From positions 1 through 34,544 of the forward strand of contig CANTFK010000619.1 in NCBI GenBank assembly GCA_947646735.1: a stretch of 34,544 nt of DNA, written 5' to 3'. Under the pieces are notes generated by a model. That model ran no database searches, had not been told where the DNA came from, and saw only the letters and a list, made by a program, of their open reading frames with translations. Made by a program: the position numbers and the translations under genes. The DNA comes from Peronospora farinosa. Lineage: Eukaryota; Oomycota; Peronosporomycetes; Peronosporales; Peronosporaceae. This document shows positions 29,398 through 34,544 of this stretch, one piece after another; position 1 is the stretch's first letter, and every line of letters starts with the position of its first letter.

Positions 29398-32189
29398 ATG
29401 ACCTTACGTCAACAAGGCGTACTTTGCTTCATCGTCTGCTTGGTCGGAATTGCAGTCGTTAGTGTTGCAGCACAGGACAGCGGGGACAGCTCCATTCCAA
29501 GAGTTGTTTCAGCACTTCAGACCGGAGAGGAGTCTTACTACACGAAAAGCAGTACTAGCGGCTTGAGCAACGAGGAGGACGCTGACGAGACTGCCGCGTA
29601 CATTGCCCGAGGATATGCGTCTACGATGGATGAGAATGAACAACGTCTGACCATCATAAATGACGCCCTGTTAATGGAAAGCGTTTGCGATGGCAATCCA
29701 GTGGTAATACTTAAGTCCACGACAGTCCCCGCCAATGGTGCGTGCTTGCCCGCACAAAGTCGGTATAACCTATCGTGCTCGTGCCTATCGGGCTTTGCGA
29801 ACAAAACGTTGTGGGAGTTCCATGTTCGTGCTCCCGACGGAGACGCTATATCCCCGTTCCCCACGACATTTAGCGATAGAAACATCGTTCAAGTGAACTC
29901 GTTGATGCTGCTCGACGTTCCTTCCGACTTACTCATCCTGTACGTTTAAATCACCCCATGCTGTTCGAATAGCCGACTCACGTGATTTTGCTGCGCAGCA
30001 AAATACAAGGAGAGAGCAGTGATTTAGTTCCTGTGCACCTAGAGAAAGCGACAACTGGAGATGATAGCTTGGCCCTTGTTCGCTCGCAGGAGGTGTCAGC
30101 CCTCACGAAAGTGTACGTTCCCCAGCCTAATGTTTCGTTTCGTCGAGTCCTGTTGAGCTAACTTATAAATCTGTGGCAGTGATTTATACAACCTGGACCT
30201 TGTTGATGTGCCAATTGAAGTTGGTTTCGTCCCCGCGACGGTGTCAAATCTGTAAGCAAGCATACACTTTGATCAATGTCATTTTTCATTAGCCTAACCT
30301 GCTTGTGCTGGTACCTAGATTGATACGACGTTGTAATCTCAACAGCATCGGACAACTTTTTCTTGAAAGTCTCACAGCCCTCGAGTCATTGTACGTCAGC
30401 TAATTACAAACGGACTGTTCATTCTTGCTGACAATAGTTGTGTGTTGATGCTTTGCTTCGCAGGAATCTAGCGTCTAACAAGATATCCAGCATCTACACT
30501 AGACTGCCAGGATCCGTTGAGGCCTTGAACGCGATGACTGAAATGTGAGTACGTCTGTTTCAAGCTACTTCCATTCATATACTGACTCGTGCGTTCGATG
30601 TTTATGGAGCAGAAATCTGGCAAACAACAGCTTTACGGAGTTTCCTCGTCATCTACTTCAGTTTCCAAACCTTCAAAAGATGTACGTACTGGAGCACTTG
30701 TCATCAACACAATTTTGGCTCACTTTGACGTCTTGAACGTGTCAGCGATCTGAGCGGCAATGCTATCACAAACTTGACAGTCACAAGCGACGAGTTTGCA
30801 ATCATTTCACAGCTATTAGTCTTTCGAATCGATGTACAAGGGAATTTCAATGGCAGTGGAAGTGACTGTGAACGTGAGGAAGTACACAGCACAGTTTTTT
30901 GCGTTTCCAATAGTACACGCAGCCTTTCAGCCTCGGAGATGGCGCTAGCTCAAAAAAGCGCCGATAACGCAACCAACTGGACAGCGTTCATGCTGGTAGC
31001 AGCGTTTGGTGGATGTATTGTGGGGTTCCTGCTGTTCTTTCTTGCTATAAGATTGGCACGATACCAACAAGAGCATCAAATTAAGCCAGGCTCAGCTTCG
31101 CCTAATGCCGTAGACATTCAAACACCAGGCGCAATGGAGACCACTGCTTCACAGGCGGTCTACAACACACTTCACCCGACATTACACGCAGGAATACTCG
31201 ACGATCCACTGATCATGTCATTTCGACTAAATTACAAGGACGTGGAAGTTGGTCGCTGCATCAGCAAAGGAGGTTTTGGGCTTGTGTACACTGGTACGTA
31301 CAAGCGCCGTCGCGTGGCCATCAAGAAAATCATGCGCGAGAAGTGCGAGAAGCTCTCACAAATCCGCATGTTTGTGCGCGAGATCACGCTCATGGGATCA
31401 CTCAAGCACGAACGTATTGTAGAGTTTATCGGCGTTGCGTGGGACTCGCTGCGCAACTTGAGTGCTGTAACGGAGTATATGGAACGTGGAGATTTGCGAG
31501 ATGTACTGCACACTCTGAAACACGAAGGAAGTGAAATTGACGATGGGCTAACGTGGCACGGCCTCAAGCTCACCATTGCGCTTCATATTGCAGAGGGCCT
31601 TGCATACATGCATTCGCTCAATCCCAAGGTAATTCACCGCGATCTCAAGTCCAAAAACGTGCTACTTAACGACGAGTTTCACGCTAAGCTCAGCGATTTT
31701 GGTGTCTCGCGTGAGCGCCCAGTGGCAGATGTCGAAGGCGTTCCTGAGAAATTCATGACCCCGGGTGTTGGCACATCGTTCTGGATTGCTCCAGAGGTAT
31801 TGCTCGGCAAAGACTATGACGAGCACGCGGATATCTTCTCCTTTGGTGTTGTGCTCTCCGAACTTGACACGGACGACTACCCGTACTGGAATTCCGGAAA
31901 CATCCCAGGGCAGGGCAACCTCGGCGACAGGCGTTCACAGGAACAAAAGATCCTTGAAAAGGTAGCATTAGGCTCGCTGCGCCCGACGTTTTACAACGAT
32001 TGTCCTCCCGGTGTGCTTTCATTAGCTGCAAGTTGTCTCGAAGGCAAAGCAGAAAACCGACCCAGTGCCTCAGAGGTTGTACTTGCAATTCAAGAGCTTA
32101 TTCGCGAAATGCAGTTCGACAATCCCGACTCGGAGCCTGAACCTGATGAGATTGTCACAGCAGGATTCCTCTCCAGCGAATATGAGTAG
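29398..32189 (+). CDS. LRR receptor-like TKL kinase, 7 exons
   Basis: Exons 29398-29939, 29999-30112, 30180-30251, 30319-30390, 30464-30544, 30613-30681 and 30746-32189 join to 797 residues; all six introns are phase 2. Residues 7-26 form a signal peptide. The ectodomain has a Cys-containing N-terminal part and short leucine-rich repeats (for example LNLASNKISSI and LNLANNSFTEFPRHLLQFPN), roughly one per exon of 69-81 nt. A membrane span (about 398-419) leads to a kinase domain (about 475-770) with SKGGFGLVY loop, VAIKK (Lys510), HRDLKSKN (catalytic Asp616), DFG (Asp634), a Thr/Gly-containing activation segment and IAPEVL. All key residues are present, so it should be an active tyrosine-kinase-like (TKL) Ser/Thr kinase. 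The ligand is unknown. I infer a plasma-membrane sensor. Confidence 0.88.
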
Positions 32190-32339
32190 AACGCTATTGT
32201 TTCTCGAACGAAGAGCAATGTGGACGGACGCCCAGATTTATGACTATTTCAAAGTAAAACAAATCGGTTGTGCAATATTTTCTCAAATCAACTTGAAGTG
32301 TAGAGCTCCCACAGATAAAGTCTTCTTGACACCAAAGAC

Positions 32340-33243
32340 TTACGCAGCAATCTTCTGCTTCTTCACTGGAGCTTCACTAGTCTCTTCAGGCTTGGAGGTT
32401 GCGTTGACTGTCACACTCTGTTTCTTCAATTCACTTGTAGCCACCGGCTTCATTATATAGACGGGTACTGAAGATGATCCTCCTTCACTACGCGCGAACG
32501 CGCCCGTGTCTTCCTCCAAGTACGCTCTAGAAACAGCAAAACTCACACACTTGATCAACTTTGATTTTTTTCTCCAGCATCTCAAAAAAACTACAAAAAA
32601 AGCTCACGTGACAAATGTACGCAGATGTTCTTTTCCACCGAGTTCGTGCTCACTCTTGATGTAACTTTCAAGAATCTGGTCACACACTTGGTCCGCTGTC
32701 ATTGACGTCACTCCCTTGTGATATTTGGCCTTTTCAAACGCCTAGAATATCCCCTCACAATATCAGATTAAAAGAAAATCTACCAAAAATCCTCAAATAA
32801 AATCCTCTTACTTTTTGGATAATTTTAAACCCACTCATTGTACTGATCGTCGACCGAATGGCACATAAGAAATAGACCCGTGCTTGACCAATTTTAAGGG
32901 GCATCTTGGAACTGAGCTTGATCGTCTGGTTCTTGGACACGAACTTACCATCCGCAAACATGCCGTTCTTGCCCAGACACTGCAACTCAAAGCAGCTTTC
33001 GCTCTGATTCCATTGGATACGTGCATGCAGACGCGAAATAGCCTTTTGTTCCCCCAGCGCAATCCGATGGTCAGGCAGCGACGAGATAGGACCGCGTCCG
33101 AGCTCTGCCGGAAGATGCGTTACAAGCTTTTCGAACGGCAGATCGTCCAGCACGCGCCCGCTAAGTTTGGCGTAGGCCAGCGGTGGCCGTTTTTCGACAA
33201 ACTTTTTCTCGAGCGCTTTCTTGCGCTCCTCGAGCCCCTGCAT
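32340..33243 (-). CDS. FHA-domain protein (Fhl1/FHA2-like), 3 exons
   Basis: Exons 32812-33243, 32608-32741 and 32340-32526 encode 250 residues; the introns are 70 and 81 nt. The FHA domain spans about residues 45-126 with ISRLHARIQWN, FELQCLGKNGMFADGKFVSK and KIGQARVYFLCA. FHA domains bind phosphothreonine peptides. The KNG-[FV]-x-G core and the IG...YFL ending are close to yeast Fhl1 and plant FHA2, which makes a nuclear role plausible, but this is inference. After the FHA domain a conserved-looking helical stretch (SMTADQVCDQILESYIKSEH) is split over the intron. The C-terminus is a Lys/Ser/Thr-rich tail ending VKKQKIAA, possibly a nuclear localisation signal. The ATG at 33241-33243 is the first in frame. 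The stop lies about 150 bp from the convergent kinase gene. Confidence 0.78.
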
Positions 33244-34205
33244 GATTATTGTAGTAAAAATTAATCGATCTGGATTATTTGGGGATTTTTTTCGTCTAAC
33301 CTGACTATATATAGAGTAACTTTGTCAAAAAAAATGAAATTGGTGATTTCATAAGATGAATGTTTTAAAGACTACGTTGGTGTATACTTTTCATCCTTCT
33401 CTAAATGCAGTATGTTCTTATATATTTACTGAAACTTCTTCTCGGTTTCATTCGTGCAATTCCAATGTCCTGTCGCTTTCGGCCTTTCTAGTCTCTCCTA
33501 TAGCATACATGGTCTACAGCTCTTTTTCTTAAATGAAACACGAAGGTTTCCGACAGCCCTGCATGGAAACATGTCTTGTTGCCTTGTTGTTTCCATTTAA
33601 AAACAATAACTCAATTTGAGAAAATAAGTACTTCTGACAATTCAATGCAAACTCGACTGCCATAGCGTAGAGAAACCTTCTCGTGTCGGATTATGATGAC
33701 TGACGTACATTGTTGGGATGTATCAGAGGAAAAATGTCTCATTGGTTTCGAAACTGAGCCCGTCCACTTAAACGCTTGATACGAAAGAGCCCATTGTAGT
33801 GTAACAAGTCGCACCGAATTACAACGTCACATTAAGCAGAAAGCGGCACCGAAATAGACAGTTATGGGCTGAACATACCCCCGAGAGCTCCAAACGAAAC
33901 GCTTAAGGGCAAGTCAAGCTTGGTACTTGTGGAGGTGGGCACGTCCAAAGGCGTTAAGAGTACAGAAGCAAGTGCAGTAATAGACATTACTTTCAGCCTT
34001 GGAGGTCCCGTTGCCACGAAAATGCACCGTCCTCATTGCACTCGTGGAAGTTTTGTATTGAGTGTCCACTGACATCTTGGTGGCTTTTCTTGTGTCTTAC
34101 TTGACCGACTCGACTGAGGCATAGCGGAACGAGACCATCACAATATTATCTTACGTCTAACAACATCATCACCCCACCAAGTTTTACTCGCACCAGTTTG
34201 TTATA
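33244..34205. other. Intergenic between divergent FHA and Thr/Ser-rich genes
   Basis: Nearly 1 kb with no convincing coding frame; the longest (33611-33814, minus) shows no family features. The left third is A/T-rich with a TATATATA stretch near 33306-33313, 60-70 bp upstream of the FHA start. No repeat, tRNA or transposon end was recognised. Confidence 0.45.
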
Positions 34206-34544
34206 ATGGTGTCGCTGCGGGGCCACTCTATCTCCTCTAGGGTCTTGACTAGAAAAAACGTCAAGACAGGAACTACGTCGCTAATGCCTTCGTTGGTGAC
34301 TGCCACGAAAAAAACTAGCTCAAATAAAGGGGCAGTCACGACAGTCACGACTACAACCACAACGGTGACTGCGTTGAACGCTAGTAATAGCACGACTTCA
34401 AACACTACCGGTTTAGCCAACTCAACCACGGATGAAAGTGCTGGCAACGTCATCACTACGACTATTACGACAACGCAAAGTGAAAACGGTTCTTCGCCAG
34501 TGACGACAATCACACCTGATAATGGGGTGAATAGCACGAGCACC
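34206..34544 (+). CDS. Thr/Ser-rich protein, 5' part only (runs off the window)
   Basis: From the ATG at 34206 the plus-strand frame is open for 113 codons to the window edge without a stop. After a basic start (MVSLRGHSISSRVLTRKNVK) the product is dominated by Thr, Ser, Asn and Val, with TTTTTTVTALNASNSTTSNT and many N-x-S/T sites. This suits a heavily glycosylated surface or wall protein, but no signal peptide is seen at this start, so an upstream exon may carry it. The long minus-strand frame over the same DNA (34184-34543) is a by-product of Thr codons read backwards as Val/Ser codons. The family is not recognised. Confidence 0.5.
   Translation, partial: MVSLRGHSISSRVLTRKNVKTGTTSLMPSLVTATKKTSSNKGAVTTVTTTTTTVTALNASNSTTSNTTGLANSTTDESAGNVITTTITTTQSENGSSPVTTITPDNGVNSTST

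Noticed and set aside
34184..34543. 119-codon minus-strand frame rich in Val
   Set aside because: Val/Leu-rich text is what Thr- and Asn-rich codons give when read on the other strand; the plus-strand frame has the more natural composition and N-glycosylation sites.

Overview
The window looks like nuclear DNA from an oomycete (Phytophthora or downy-mildew type). This is an inference. It rests on densely packed single-copy eukaryotic genes, short introns (about 60-140 nt, mostly GTRNGT...YAG), several long intronless genes, TCATTC initiator-like motifs just upstream of start codons, and protein families typical of stramenopiles: an LRR receptor-like TKL kinase, a polycystin channel with RyR repeats, and unusual signalling-domain fusions. 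Exon structures below were rebuilt by hand from splice sites, reading phase and family conservation.

Left part (1-6.1 kb). The last exon of an unidentified gene is followed by a four-exon gene for a small protein with a dimeric alpha/beta-barrel (ABM-type) domain. Next are a six-exon gene combining RA, PH and RGS domains, a 98-residue coiled-coil protein, and on the minus strand a secreted or cell-surface endonuclease/exonuclease/phosphatase-fold protein with a single membrane span.

Middle (6.4-20.4 kb). A 1820-residue TMEM131-like membrane protein (minus strand) is followed by ribosomal protein uS14/RPS29 (minus, with a 9-nt last exon). STT3, the catalytic subunit of oligosaccharyltransferase (plus), carries an extra Cys-rich C-terminal segment. 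The 20S proteasome subunit alpha-4 (minus; 8-nt first exon and a GC-AG intron) diverges from GCP4 of the gamma-tubulin complex (plus), which carries a large insert resembling a concanavalin A-like fold.

Right part (20.4-34.5 kb). An intronless polycystin/PKD2-like channel has two C-terminal RyR repeats. It converges on a full eukaryotic fused urease (minus). A gene-poor stretch of about 1.8 kb follows, with a near-perfect 39-bp-arm hairpin, smaller palindromes, and a possible Copia remnant. Then come a seven-exon LRR receptor-like kinase, an FHA-domain protein (minus) and, at the right edge, the start of a Thr/Ser-rich gene that leaves the window.

The genes do not form one pathway. Several share the secretory route or the cell surface (STT3, TMEM131-like, surface nuclease-fold protein, kinase, channel), and others are housekeeping (RPS29, proteasome alpha-4, GCP4, urease). 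The most unusual points are domain combinations: RA-PH-RGS, polycystin plus RyR, GCP4 with a lectin-like insert, and STT3 with a Cys-rich tail.
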